Position numbers and translations under genes: made by a program
Source of the DNA: an uncultured Methanoregula sp.
GTDB lineage: Archaea > Halobacteriota > Methanomicrobia > Methanomicrobiales > Methanospirillaceae
Direction: 5' to 3'
DNA length: 64,000 nt
Assembly: GCF_963677065.1 (NCBI RefSeq)
Contig: NZ_OY781872.1
Location: 987,419-1,051,418, forward strand
Notes under the pieces: generated by a model
The model's input: only the letters and a program-made list of their open reading frames with translations
Told to the model about the DNA's origin: nothing
Databases searched by the model: none
Part shown: piece after piece, positions 8,848 through 18,064 of the stretch
Position numbering within the stretch: position 1 is the first letter of the stretch
Layout: the number at the start of each line of letters is the position of its first letter

Positions 8848-10380
8848 ATGGATATCGCACAGGCTATCCGTGATATCGAAGCACAGGTCGGGAGGATCTC
8901 CCCTGTCCAGAAGTTTTTACTCGGGACGGACGGATCGGTCACCCAGCTCCTCGAATCGGTAACCGGCAAAAAGGTAGTCATCCGGACACTCCTCCAGGAA
9001 GTTGTGCCGGCAGATCGATCTGCCGCAGACAACCTGAGCATTGCAGAAGGAGATCCTGTCAATCACCGCATCGTCGAGATAAAAACCGAGGAGAACAACG
9101 AAGTCCTGATCTACGCGATATCGCATACACCTGTCGCCCGGCTCTCTCCTTTGTTCAAAGACGACCTGATGAAAGCCGACATTCCCATAGGAAGGATCAT
9201 CAAGCAGCACCACATCGAGGCGCGGCGGGAGATCCTTTCGGCCCGGGTCATACCGGCCTCAGAAGATGCGAAAAAGATCTTCTCGATCTGCAAAAACGAG
9301 CCGGTCCTCTCCCGGCAGTACCAGATCATTTCAGAAAAGAAACCGCTCATCTTCATCGAGGAGCAGTTCCCGTACAACCGTTTTCTCGACACGCGCCGGG
9401 TGGTCATCCGGACGCCCTCCCGTATCCATGTCAGCCTGATCGATCTGCACGGCGGCTCCGGCCGGGTGGATGGTGGCATCGGCATAACGCTCGATGAGCC
9501 CGCAGTCCTCCTGGAAGCGGAACTCTCTCCGGCACTCTCGATCAGCGGCGGCGATCCGGCCCTGCAGGAGCGGGCCCGGACCATTGCCACCGAAGTACTG
9601 CAGAAACTTGGGGCGGGCGGGAGTCTTGCAATAACCCTCCGCAGCAATTACCCGGCCCACATCGGCCTCGGCAGCGGTTCCCAGCTTGCGCTCGCCATTG
9701 CCCGGGCCGCAAGCGAACTGTATGGCCGGCACCTGCCGACAAAGGAACTGGCCCGGCTCGCAGGCCGGGGCGGCACTTCAGGGATAGGCACCGCGGCGTT
9801 CGAGTCCGGCGGGTTCATAGTAGATGGGGGACACCGGTTCGGAGCCGGCGGGGAGAAGACAGATTTCCGGCCTTCGGCCGCATCCCGCGGGGTCAGCCCC
9901 CCGCCGGTCATCGCCCGCCACGACTTCCCCTCAGACTGGCGCATCCTCCTTGCCATCCCGGATGTCCCGCCCGGGGCCAGCGGGAATAGCGAGACCGATA
10001 TTTTCAGGGACAACTGCCCGGTCCCTCTTGCCGAGGTGCGCGAGCTCTCCCACGAGATACTCATGCGGATGCTACCGGGGATTGCAGGCCGGGATCTCGA
10101 CCTGTTCGGGTCGTCCATCAACGCGGTCCAGCAGCTCGGGTTCAAGAAAGTGGAACTCTCGCTCCAGCCCCCGGAAGTGACCGGTCTCCTCCCGGTACTC
10201 CGGGATGCAGGAGCTGCGGGTGCCGGCCTGAGTTCCTTTGGTCCCGCGGTCTATGCCATCGGGGATACCGGTCTGAGTTCGATCGAGCAGGCAGCCCGGT
10301 CGTTCATGAAAGAATCCGGCGGGGGAACCACCCTTATCACAACGGCCCGGAACAGCGGGGCTGAAGTCCGGGTTGTATAA
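8848..10380 (+). CDS. Fusion: chorismate-lyase-like domain + RFAP synthase (methanopterin biosynthesis)
   Basis: This 510-aa protein has two parts. Residues about 1-185 resemble the archaeal UbiC-like/DUF98 chorismate lyase fold (SRQYQIISEKKPLIFIEEQF core), which releases 4-hydroxybenzoate from chorismate. From about residue 190 (PSRIHVSLIDLHGGSGRVDGG) to the end it is beta-ribofuranosylaminobenzene 5'-phosphate synthase, a GHMP-fold enzyme. That enzyme joins an aryl acid to PRPP at an early step of methanopterin synthesis. NYPAHIGLGSGSQLA is the GHMP nucleotide motif. The ATG at 8848 follows GGTGAG; an upstream in-frame start at 8791 lacks family similarity. The fusion suggests channelling of the aryl precursor (inference). 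Confidence 0.8.
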   Translation: MDIAQAIRDIEAQVGRISPVQKFLLGTDGSVTQLLESVTGKKVVIRTLLQEVVPADRSAADNLSIAEGDPVNHRIVEIKTEENNEVLIYAISHTPVARLSPLFKDDLMKADIPIGRIIKQHHIEARREILSARVIPASEDAKKIFSICKNEPVLSRQYQIISEKKPLIFIEEQFPYNRFLDTRRVVIRTPSRIHVSLIDLHGGSGRVDGGIGITLDEPAVLLEAELSPALSISGGDPALQERARTIATEVLQKLGAGGSLAITLRSNYPAHIGLGSGSQLALAIARAASELYGRHLPTKELARLAGRGGTSGIGTAAFESGGFIVDGGHRFGAGGEKTDFRPSAASRGVSPPPVIARHDFPSDWRILLAIPDVPPGASGNSETDIFRDNCPVPLAEVRELSHEILMRMLPGIAGRDLDLFGSSINAVQQLGFKKVELSLQPPEVTGLLPVLRDAGAAGAGLSSFGPAVYAIGDTGLSSIEQAARSFMKESGGGTTLITTARNSGAEVRVV

Positions 10381-10423
10381 TTTTTTATAAGTCCGGTCCC
10401 GATTGCGAGAAATACCCGCAGTG

Positions 10424-11314
10424 TTATTTCCCGATCTTCAGGAGCATCTCTTCCAGGGAAGGGTACCGGGACTCTATCCTCTCCACGTTTCCCTCTGCTT
10501 CCCCGATGAGGCCGGTACATTCGTTGAGTTCTCCCATGCTTTCGGCATCGCAGACATAGAACCCCTCCTCCTGACGGTACGTCTTGGAGTGGCCGATCAG
10601 GCGTGCAGGATCGGGAACCGAGAAGAAGATGGTGTACGTGATCGATCCGAACTGCTCCCGAAGTTCTTTCATGGATCCGAATGCGACAACCTGCCCACGC
10701 CGCAGGATCATCACCTTGTCGCAGATAGCCTCAACCTGGTAGAGATTGTGGGCCGAGAGGACGATCGTCTTCTCCTCGGACTTGAGCCGGCGGAGATAAT
10801 CGGCGATGAACCGCGACGTCATGGGATCGAGTCCGCTTGTGGCCTCGTCATACACAAGGAACGCGGGGTCGTGGATGAGCGACCGGGCGATCGCGACTTT
10901 GCGCTTCATTCCCTTGGAGAACTCCCCGATCTTCTTGCCATCCGGCTCCAGCGAGAGCGCTGCAAAGAGCTGGCTTGTACGGATGCGGATCTCCTGCGGC
11001 GAGAGGCCGTAAATCTCTCCAAAGAACGCGAGGTAATTCTCGGCGGTCATCGTCTCGTAGAGCCGGGACTCCTCCGGGAGGTACCCGAGCCGCTCCTTGA
11101 GGGCTCTTGGGTCCTTTACCACGTCAATGCCATTGACAACGAGCTCTCCTGAGGTAGGGGTGACCAGTCCCGAGACGATCTTGAGGAGCGTGGTCTTTCC
11201 TGCACCGTTGTGGCCGATGATTCCGAAGATCTCCCCGTCCTCGAATTCGAAACTGACGTTGTCGAGTGCCAGGAAGCCGTTGTAATTCTTGGTGAGGTTG
11301 CGGGCAGTGATCAT
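10424..11314 (-). CDS. ABC transporter ATP-binding protein
   Basis: This is a 296-aa cytoplasmic ATPase of an ABC-2-type exporter. Walker A is GHNGAGKT at residues 34-41, the signature is FSKGM instead of LSGGQ, and Walker B is FLVYDEATSGLD near 160. The last ~70 residues form the small C-terminal extension typical of drug/natrium/Cu-type ABC-2 ATPases. It is divergent from the two permease genes at 11518-14405, with which it very likely forms one transporter. The substrate is unknown. Confidence 0.93.
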   Translation of the reverse strand: MITARNLTKNYNGFLALDNVSFEFEDGEIFGIIGHNGAGKTTLLKIVSGLVTPTSGELVVNGIDVVKDPRALKERLGYLPEESRLYETMTAENYLAFFGEIYGLSPQEIRIRTSQLFAALSLEPDGKKIGEFSKGMKRKVAIARSLIHDPAFLVYDEATSGLDPMTSRFIADYLRRLKSEEKTIVLSAHNLYQVEAICDKVMILRRGQVVAFGSMKELREQFGSITYTIFFSVPDPARLIGHSKTYRQEEGFYVCDAESMGELNECTGLIGEAEGNVERIESRYPSLEEMLLKIGK

Positions 11315-11517
11315 ACAGGCTCGCCTTTATTCAGACTTGTTTTGTTGGGGTGATATAGATTGGGTTGCCTGCTTTTGATTCCGGCCAGGAACATTGCGGT
11401 GCAGGCATGGTGAGGTAGATATAGGAGTCCGTAATTACACTCACTATTATCGTTACGCACTCTCTCCCCACCCGGAGGAGATTGCCGCGAGCCGCATGAC
11501 AATGCCGAGAGGAACAA

Positions 11518-13329
11518 ATGGGCATGCTCTCTGATATCCGGACCATCGCGCGATGGGAAGTGAAGAAATCCTTTTCGATGATGAAGAGGGATGTCCTTCC
11601 CATCGCGGTCGTGCTCTTCGTTCTACTCGTCATTGTCACGGGCTTTGCCGCCCAGAGCGGCATGCATCTCCAGGACGGGATGTACCGGATCGGGACGGAG
11701 GACCCGCAGATAGCCCAGCTGATTGCAAGCGACTCCCGCTTCTCGGTCTATGAACTCGGGGTTCCGGCCCTTCTCAAAAACCGGGATTCGTTCGATCTCA
11801 TCATCGTGAGCGGCGTGGTCTATCCGCGATCCACCGAGAAGGGAAAAGCAGCCCTCAAGACCCTTGAGCGGGATTATGCCAAATATGTCAACGGGGTCTA
11901 CAACCGCGAGGACGACCTCTTTGCTGCCTACCCGCTCTGGATCGATGTTGAGACCGTGAAAAGCGAGCTCAGTTTCCTTGCCACCCAGAGCGGCCAGTAC
12001 GTGGGTGCGGCCCCGTCACGGGAGGCCCCGGTGCCCGAAGGGGAAGTCCGGAACATCCCGACCCCCTCCCCGACCCTCGAGTTCTCCAAGGAAGAGATCC
12101 GATCGGAACTGGTGAAGACGAATGCCAAGAACACCCAGATCTCCCGGTATACGGAGGTCCTGTCTTCATCGTCCGGCAACACCATGGGATCGTTCAAGAC
12201 GCCTTCCCAGCTCTCGCCGCCGCTCCCGTTCGACTCGATCATCCTCGTCTTCGTCTTCATCTTCCCGCTCTACTTCACGTCTCAGTTCTTCATGATGAGC
12301 ATCATGAACGAGCGCATCGAGCGCAAAGGAGAGGTCCTGCTCTCGACGCCGGTCAGCAAGCCGGCCCTTCTCATTGGAAAAGCGCTCCCGTACGCTCTCG
12401 GGATGCTGCTCATCTGCGCAGGTCTCACCCTCTATCTCAAAGCCCCGCTCCTCATCCTTCTCCCGCTTGTCCCGATCGTCTTCTTCTTCCTCTCAAGCGC
12501 CCTCATCATCGGGATGCTTGCCCGGAGCTTCAAGGAACTCTCGTTCATCTCGATCTTCTTCTCAACGATCGCGACTTCGTACCTCTTCTTCCCGAGCATC
12601 TTTGCAAACGTGCACGTGATAAGCCTCATCTCGCCCCTGACCCTCATCGTCCTCTCGCTCCAGGGGACGGCCTGGACCCTCACGGATTACCTGTATTCGA
12701 CCTCCCTCTTCTGGCTGACAGGCGCCGTGCTCGTGTATATCGCGGCCTGCAATTTCAAGGAGGAACGCCTCTTCTCGGAAAAACGGCTCCTGCCCCGGAT
12801 CCGGGAGTTCCTGACCGAGACCATATCGCTCCGTCACCCGTACGTCTCGCTCTTCCTCTTAACTGCCTTCTCTATTCCATTCGTCTTCATGGTGCAGCTG
12901 ATGAGCCTTGTCCTCTTCTTCAACCTGCCCATGCCCTACTCGCTCCTCCTCCTTCTCGTATTTGCGGCATTTGTCGAGGAACTGGCAAAAGCGGTCGGAC
13001 TGTACACGCTCTTTGTTTCCGATCCCGGGTTCTTCTCATGGAAGAACCTCGTTATTGCGTCTGCGGTTACCGCAGCCGGGTTCCTCATTGCCGAGAAGCT
13101 GCTCCTCTTTGTCACGCTTGCCCAGATCACCGAGTCGGTCTTCGGGAGCATCCTCTTCCTCTCGCTCGGCGTGCTCTGGATGCCGTTCCTCCTCCACTTC
13201 GTATGCGTGCTCATTGTCGGCTGCTCGCTCAAACGCTGGGGCGGGAGAGGTTTTGTTATCGGTCTCATCTTTGCAACGCTTGTCCACTGCATCTATAACA
13301 GCTACTTTATTCTGGGGTGGGCCCGATGA
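11518..13329 (+). CDS. ABC-2 permease fused to a PrsW-like intramembrane protease domain
   Basis: This 603-aa membrane protein has an ABC-2 permease unit (about 1-430): TM1 near 25-42, a large extracytoplasmic loop, and further helices from about 240. The C-terminal ~170 residues are several more helices with the PrsW protease pattern: EExxK at Glu487-Glu488-Lys491, GFLIAEK with Glu526, His560 in LLHFVCVLIVG, and HxxxN at His590/Asn594. These are the expected metal ligands of PrsW-family intramembrane metalloproteases. It overlaps the next permease gene by ATGA, which implies coupled translation. The PrsW assignment is by motif and needs a profile search. Confidence 0.75.
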   Translation: MGMLSDIRTIARWEVKKSFSMMKRDVLPIAVVLFVLLVIVTGFAAQSGMHLQDGMYRIGTEDPQIAQLIASDSRFSVYELGVPALLKNRDSFDLIIVSGVVYPRSTEKGKAALKTLERDYAKYVNGVYNREDDLFAAYPLWIDVETVKSELSFLATQSGQYVGAAPSREAPVPEGEVRNIPTPSPTLEFSKEEIRSELVKTNAKNTQISRYTEVLSSSSGNTMGSFKTPSQLSPPLPFDSIILVFVFIFPLYFTSQFFMMSIMNERIERKGEVLLSTPVSKPALLIGKALPYALGMLLICAGLTLYLKAPLLILLPLVPIVFFFLSSALIIGMLARSFKELSFISIFFSTIATSYLFFPSIFANVHVISLISPLTLIVLSLQGTAWTLTDYLYSTSLFWLTGAVLVYIAACNFKEERLFSEKRLLPRIREFLTETISLRHPYVSLFLLTAFSIPFVFMVQLMSLVLFFNLPMPYSLLLLLVFAAFVEELAKAVGLYTLFVSDPGFFSWKNLVIASAVTAAGFLIAEKLLLFVTLAQITESVFGSILFLSLGVLWMPFLLHFVCVLIVGCSLKRWGGRGFVIGLIFATLVHCIYNSYFILGWAR

Positions 13330-14405
13330 AGCCGCGCCATCTCGGGATAATTGCAAAAAAGGAGTTCTCCGGCCTCTTCAGTGAGCGCACGATCCTGCTC
13401 GCCGTCCTGTTGCAGCTCTTCATAGCTCTGTTCTCATCGTTCCTCATGGTCGGCCTCACTTCGATGTATGACCCGTCCTCGCTCTCGAAGTATTCCCGGT
13501 TCCAGTACAGCGTGGGGTATGCCGGGAACAGTTCGCCGGTGCTCGGGTACCTCCGGGACAGCCCCGATTTCCGGGTGTACCGCATGAATCTCTCGGACAG
13601 CGTGGAAGCCCTCAGGGAGCGGAAGCTTGCCGCGGTGGTCTATGTCCCGGACACTGCCCCGGATGCGGAAGAGCCGGTCAAGATCACGCTCTATACGCTC
13701 CAGAATGATCTCCAGAGCGCGATCGTGGACGTCAAGCTCAAAGAGATATTCCTCAAGTATGAAAAAGATCTCCGGGAGATCCGGGCCGGGCGCCTGAATG
13801 ACAAACCATTGCCCGTCCAGATCCCGAAGACCGTGGGTGGCGGGGACTTTTACGAATTCGTGTACGGACTCCTCATCCCGCTCCTGGTGTTCATGCCGGC
13901 GATCATCGCCTCGGCGCTGGTCATCGACCTGATAACCGAGGAATACCAGCACGAGACCCTGGAGACCCTGGTCTCGAGTCCGGTAACCTTCTCAGAAATG
14001 GTCTGGGGCAAGGTACTGGCCTGCGAGGTGCTCGTCCCGATCCAGGCCGGGGCCTGGCTCCTGCTCCTGATGATCAACGGTATCATGATCCAGGATGCCG
14101 GCCTGATCCTGCTCCACGTGACGGTAGCCTCGCTCGTCCTGATCCTGCTCGGGGCCCTGGTTGCCCTTCACTACCGGGAGCGCACCGCAGCTCAGTTCGT
14201 CTTCTCGACTGCCCTTGTTGTCGTGATCCTCTTTGTCCTTGCCCTGCCGGCAAACCCGCTCAACCTCCTGACCCGGCTCGCAGTCGGGAGTGCGGGAACG
14301 GAACAGTGGATCCTGCTGGGGATAACGATGCTAGTCGTTGTCCTGCTCGGATATGTCCTGGAGCGTTATGCCAGAAGGGTGAGCCGGCGTGACTCATCGG
14401 ATTAA
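13326..14405 (+). CDS. ABC-2 family transporter permease
   Basis: This 359-aa permease has an N-terminal helix near residues 25-45, a periplasm-facing loop to about 180, and five further helices. The segment ITEEYQHETLETLVSSPVTF is the coupling-helix motif typical of ABC-2/NatB-like permeases. The ATG at 13326 overlaps the stop of the preceding permease (ATGA). The two permeases probably form a heterodimeric membrane part for the divergently encoded ATPase. Exported substrate unknown. Confidence 0.9.
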   Translation: MKPRHLGIIAKKEFSGLFSERTILLAVLLQLFIALFSSFLMVGLTSMYDPSSLSKYSRFQYSVGYAGNSSPVLGYLRDSPDFRVYRMNLSDSVEALRERKLAAVVYVPDTAPDAEEPVKITLYTLQNDLQSAIVDVKLKEIFLKYEKDLREIRAGRLNDKPLPVQIPKTVGGGDFYEFVYGLLIPLLVFMPAIIASALVIDLITEEYQHETLETLVSSPVTFSEMVWGKVLACEVLVPIQAGAWLLLLMINGIMIQDAGLILLHVTVASLVLILLGALVALHYRERTAAQFVFSTALVVVILFVLALPANPLNLLTRLAVGSAGTEQWILLGITMLVVVLLGYVLERYARRVSRRDSSD

Positions 14406-14414
14406 AAAAAGTGT

Positions 14415-14894
14415 TCAGGAGGAGGGGGTAACTACCGGCTGGTCGAGAACCTTGTAGGTTTTTCCGGCGCTTGTTACAAACACTTCGGCCCTGTCATTGC
14501 CCCGGGTCCCCGCAACGATCACTTCGTCGCCCTGACGCGGTTTTCTCGTGCCGTCGTTCATCGTGGCCTCAAGTACCTGCCCGTCGGATCGGGTTACCCG
14601 CAGGACAATGGTCTGGACAACAACCTGCCCCTTTCCCCCGTTGAAGAGGAGGTGGATGGATGCATCGGGGCGCTCTTTGGTAAGCTGAAGATCCACGTAC
14701 TGTTCAGGGGGAAGGGTATCTATCGCCACCGGGGATACCGTGGTCGTAACTGCAGGAGTGGATATTGTTGCTGTCGGCGGGGCGGGGGGTGTTTCCGCCG
14801 GCTGGAGCAGGGTTCCGGTCGGGCTTGTGCAACCGGCCAGAAGCGCACAAAGAAAAAGCCCGGAGAGGGTGAGCAGGACAGGGATGTATTTCAT
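14415..14894 (-). CDS. Predicted lipoprotein
   Basis: This 159-aa protein has a lipoprotein signal peptide ending LLAGC (Cys22) and a Thr/Pro-rich linker to about residue 65. A compact beta-type domain of ~90 residues follows. I do not recognise the domain. It shares the Thr/Pro linker design of other surface lipoproteins in this window. It is convergent with the ABC permease gene. Confidence 0.75.
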   Translation of the reverse strand: MKYIPVLLTLSGLFLCALLAGCTSPTGTLLQPAETPPAPPTATISTPAVTTTVSPVAIDTLPPEQYVDLQLTKERPDASIHLLFNGGKGQVVVQTIVLRVTRSDGQVLEATMNDGTRKPRQGDEVIVAGTRGNDRAEVFVTSAGKTYKVLDQPVVTPSS

Positions 14895-15078
14895 GCAGAA
14901 TGCTTACAATCTGTTCATATTACTGATTTGTGCTTCTCCGCGGGACGGTGTCAGCGGGGTGAACGATCGTTTTCCTGTTGTCAGAATTCCGGCTGGTTAT
15001 TCTTCGCGAAATGGCGGGAAAGAACAGTTAAATTAAAAAGGACACCCGGATTAACTTTACATATCAGGAGTCAAGGGA

Positions 15079-15684
15079 ATGTTCTGTCCTAAGTGCGGAA
15101 AAGAGACTGATGCCTCCGGGAAATATTGTCAGTGGTGCGGGGCGGATATCGAATCTGTCCCGGCTGCCCCTGCGTTACCCCCGGAGGAGGAGGAAACTCC
15201 CGAAGTCGGCATGTATGCCGGGCTCGGGCGGCGGTTTGTCGCGTTCATTATCGATATAATTCTCATAACGATCATCGGGTCTGTCGTGATCGCGTTCTTA
15301 TCTCTTGCGAACGGGGTAAAATACGTGTATTTCATGGCAACCGGGGTCCCTTACAGTACCCTCACGGAAGCCGGGACGCTCGATGCGGCCCTCGGCCCGG
15401 CGATCGCTGCGTTCGGGATGTTCCTGATCATTGTCCCCTGGGTCTACTTTGCAGGATTTGAGTCCTCGCGGAGTCAGGCAACCCCGGGAAAAGTGCTCAT
15501 GCACCTGATCGTCACCGATCTGTCGGGAAATAAGCCCACGTTCGCACGGACAACCCTCCGGTTCTTCGGAAAATACATATCTGCATTAATTATCTTCATC
15601 GGTTTCCTGATGATCGGGCTCACCAAGAAGCGCCAGGGTCTTCACGACAAGATCGCAGGCAGCCTGGTCCTCCTCCAGGACTAA
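15079..15684 (+). CDS. Zinc-ribbon RDD-family membrane protein
   Basis: This 201-aa protein starts with a double-CxxC zinc ribbon (CPKCGKETDASGKYCQWCG, residues 3-21) and a Pro/Glu-rich linker. An RDD domain with four helices follows: RRFVAFIIDIILITIIG opens it and the closing KKRQGLHDKIAGSLVL is the family's terminal motif. RDD proteins are thought to be ion antiporter or transport accessory proteins, but the function here is unknown. The promoter is shared with the divergent lipoprotein gene. Confidence 0.88.
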   Translation: MFCPKCGKETDASGKYCQWCGADIESVPAAPALPPEEEETPEVGMYAGLGRRFVAFIIDIILITIIGSVVIAFLSLANGVKYVYFMATGVPYSTLTEAGTLDAALGPAIAAFGMFLIIVPWVYFAGFESSRSQATPGKVLMHLIVTDLSGNKPTFARTTLRFFGKYISALIIFIGFLMIGLTKKRQGLHDKIAGSLVLLQD

Positions 15685-15696
15685 ATACTTTTTTCA

Positions 15697-16542
15697 ATGG
15701 AGACTTTCTTCCAGTCTGAAATCCCCCCATATCAACGGCAGCCGGTTTTCAGTCTGAAAAAGGGAATCATCTCGTGGAGATTGCCACTCTCCCTGCTCAT
15801 CATCTCGTTCTTTGTTATCGGGACTGCAGTTGCCCAGCCATCCCCGTTCCGCATGAACATCAGCAGTCAGCCCCCCACCGTGGAAACGGGGGGTGCCTGC
15901 ATTATCACGGTATATGCAATGGGAGAACATTATGTGCCTCTTAATGGTGTTGACATAACCCTTGTGAGCAGGATAAAGGGGGTGACCCTGTCACCGGACT
16001 CCGGAAAGACCGACGAATCCGGACGGTTCGAATCGGTCATGTTTGCAAACAATGTGGAAAATCCCCTGATAACTATAGCCGGAGCAGCGACAACTTCGAA
16101 AAATTTTACGGACAGCGAGTCTTTCAGGGTCGATATCCCGCTGCAGATACCGGCTTGGGAAAATGAGAAACCTGTTGCTGTCGTGTCCGCTGCACCTGTG
16201 GTCAGAGGGAACCGTCCCTATCAGGTTGCATTCTCTGCTGCAAACTCATCCGATCCGGATGGAATGATCGTTACGTACAACTGGGAGTTTGGTGACGGGG
16301 AAAAGGGCTCCGGTGTCAGGATCGTGCACGCCTATCCGCATTCCGGGGCTTTCATCGCAACCGTCACGGTAATGGATCACCGCGGGGGCCATTCGAATCC
16401 GGCATCCGTTGTTGTGCAGGTGCCTGAGAAGACTCTACAGCAGTCCATTCCTGGCAATCCAGTTATCCTGACCGTCATGACAGGGATCGTTATTGCCGCC
16501 GTGGCAACCATAGTCCTGCTCAACAGAAAACGCGGGAGATAA
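15697..16542 (+). CDS. Surface protein with Ig-like and PKD domains, C-terminal anchor
   Basis: This 281-aa protein has a signal/anchor helix at about residues 27-46 and an Ig-like domain of the bacterial adhesin type (about 50-150, with SGKTDESGRFESVM). A PKD domain follows at about 165-247 (YNWEFGDGEKGSG), and then a C-terminal membrane helix (255-275) ending in KRGR. The architecture places it at the cell surface. It begins 12 bases after the RDD gene and may be co-transcribed. Confidence 0.8.
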   Translation: METFFQSEIPPYQRQPVFSLKKGIISWRLPLSLLIISFFVIGTAVAQPSPFRMNISSQPPTVETGGACIITVYAMGEHYVPLNGVDITLVSRIKGVTLSPDSGKTDESGRFESVMFANNVENPLITIAGAATTSKNFTDSESFRVDIPLQIPAWENEKPVAVVSAAPVVRGNRPYQVAFSAANSSDPDGMIVTYNWEFGDGEKGSGVRIVHAYPHSGAFIATVTVMDHRGGHSNPASVVVQVPEKTLQQSIPGNPVILTVMTGIVIAAVATIVLLNRKRGR

Positions 16543-16573
16543 CTTCGCTCCTGCACATCAGAGCCTTCAGGGT

Positions 16574-16828
16574 TTACCGATACCGGATCTTCAGCCAGAG
16601 GAGCACGAGGATGAGGATGAACGTGATGGTGTTTGCTGCAATGATCGGGAGCGAGCTGACCCAGAATCCATAGAGGGCCCAGAGCAGGACCCCGAAAGCA
16701 AAGAGGACGAGCATTGCAAGCGAGAGGTCCCGGGTCTCTTTGAGTCTCCAGGCCCGGGCAACCTGCGGGATGAACGAGATTGTGGTGAGAATGCCGGCAA
16801 TGTAGCCGACAATAACTATCGTATCCAT
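16574..16828 (-). CDS. SemiSWEET-like sugar transporter (PQ-loop)
   Basis: This 84-aa protein has three helices in the SemiSWEET arrangement: IVGYIAGILTTISFIPQVARAW with the PQ motif in helix 1, RDLSLAMLVLFAFGVLLWALYG, and a third hydrophobic helix. Such half-transporters dimerise to carry small sugars. The length is typical of the family. It is convergent with the PKD surface-protein gene. Substrate unknown. Confidence 0.88.
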   Translation of the reverse strand: MDTIVIVGYIAGILTTISFIPQVARAWRLKETRDLSLAMLVLFAFGVLLWALYGFWVSSLPIIAANTITFILILVLLWLKIRYR

Positions 16829-16918
16829 GAACCCTCTCGTGAATTATTGGTGTGTCTCAAAGATACGGTTTTTTATTGGTGCTCCCTGTCCGTATCCGGC
16901 CGGACCGGGCCGTTCATC

Positions 16919-17326
16919 TTACGGGATGGCCGGTTCCGGTGAGAACTGGTCGGCGACAACCAGCCACCGGCCCTCCTCGCGGACAAGGAAGAACATATCC
17001 CGGCCCTGCATGGCCAGTTCCTGCCCTCCCATACCGAAGGTGATACTGAAAAGGTACGTGACTACAGCACATGTTCCCCCGGCATAGATCTGGACACGGT
17101 GATCGGTCTCGGTCCACGTGTGGATTGTTGCAGACAGGGAAAACCCTTTCCAGCCTGCAACATATGCCTCCTGTCCTTCCAGCCTTCCCGGGGTTGTCGG
17201 GACAATGGCAACCGCATCGGGATGGATGTACTGCCGGAATCCTTCCTCGTCCCAGGAATCTGTCCAGCAGCGGTTCATCGACCGGATTATCTCGATAACC
17301 TGTTTTTTGTCATCGGTTTTTGTCAT
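16919..17326 (-). CDS. NTF2-like / SnoaL-like domain protein
   Basis: This is a 135-aa cone-fold protein: an N-terminal helix (KKQVIEIIRSMNRCWTDSWDEEGFRQYIHPDAV), a central GxLEGQEAYVAGW turn and long C-terminal strands (VVTYLFSITFG, DMFFLVREEGRWLVVADQFS). This is the DUF4440/SnoaL-like layout, usually small-ligand binding or of unknown role. The start at 17326 is set by GGAG six bases upstream; an earlier in-frame start lacks this. Confidence 0.75.
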   Translation of the reverse strand: MTKTDDKKQVIEIIRSMNRCWTDSWDEEGFRQYIHPDAVAIVPTTPGRLEGQEAYVAGWKGFSLSATIHTWTETDHRVQIYAGGTCAVVTYLFSITFGMGGQELAMQGRDMFFLVREEGRWLVVADQFSPEPAIP

Positions 17327-17453
17327 CTGTATCTCCAGACCGGATATTGAGCAACCAGGGTAAAAAGGAGCAGGGGGCACAGGGTGAAAGTGCTGCAGAA
17401 AAAGTGCGCGGGATCAGAGTTTCACAAGGCTGCCGTCAATGATGAAAGGAGGA

Positions 17454-18056
17454 TCAGGTCCGGTCTTCCGGGAAATTCACGAGGACCAGTTCCTGCACCT
17501 CTCTGAGCCAGGCTCTTCGCTGCGCCTCAGTACTGGTGACGATGACGCCAAACATCCTCCGGTGGAAGACCTGAACGCCGCAGAATGCAAAGATGCAGTC
17601 CTTCCAGAGCCGCCCGAGGGGATCCCCGAAGGCCTGCAGCTCCCGTTCATGAGGGGTATTGGATGTATTGAAGACCAGCGCGGCCTTTGCATTGAGGAGG
17701 CCTTCGGGCACCCCCTCGCCGGAATCGGTCCCGGCAAACCGGTAGGCAACTCCCGGGCGCACGACCCGGTCGATCCATCCTTTCAGGATTGCAGGAGGCA
17801 TTCCCCACCAGTCGGGGTGGATGATCACAATGCCCTCAGCGGATGCGATCTCCCGGCAGTGTTCAGCTATTTCCGGGGGAAGACTGGCATCGCGGGCGAT
17901 CTCCGGGTGCGGGAGTATGGGATCGAATCGTTCTGCATACAGATCATGAACGGTGACCCGGTGCCCGGATTCGCGGAGCGTGCAGGCAACCACTTCCGCT
18001 ATTGCATGATTGAAACTGCCAGCTCGGGGATGGGCGAGGATAACGGAGATCTGCAT
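17454..18056 (-). CDS. NAD(P)H-dependent FMN oxidoreductase, flavodoxin-fold quinone reductase type
   Basis: This 200-aa protein of the flavodoxin-like fold family (PF02525) is typified by NQO1/MdaB: ISVILAHPRAGSFNHAIAE phosphate loop, IIHPDWWGMPPAILKGWIDRV and the ...FNTSNTPHERE segment. Members reduce quinones or flavins with NAD(P)H. It lies 8 bases downstream of the methyltransferase gene, so the pair is likely one transcript under the palindromic sites at 18885-18921. A detoxification or redox-stress role is inferred. Confidence 0.85.
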   Translation of the reverse strand: MQISVILAHPRAGSFNHAIAEVVACTLRESGHRVTVHDLYAERFDPILPHPEIARDASLPPEIAEHCREIASAEGIVIIHPDWWGMPPAILKGWIDRVVRPGVAYRFAGTDSGEGVPEGLLNAKAALVFNTSNTPHERELQAFGDPLGRLWKDCIFAFCGVQVFHRRMFGVIVTSTEAQRRAWLREVQELVLVNFPEDRT

Positions 18057-18064
18057 GACGGTTC

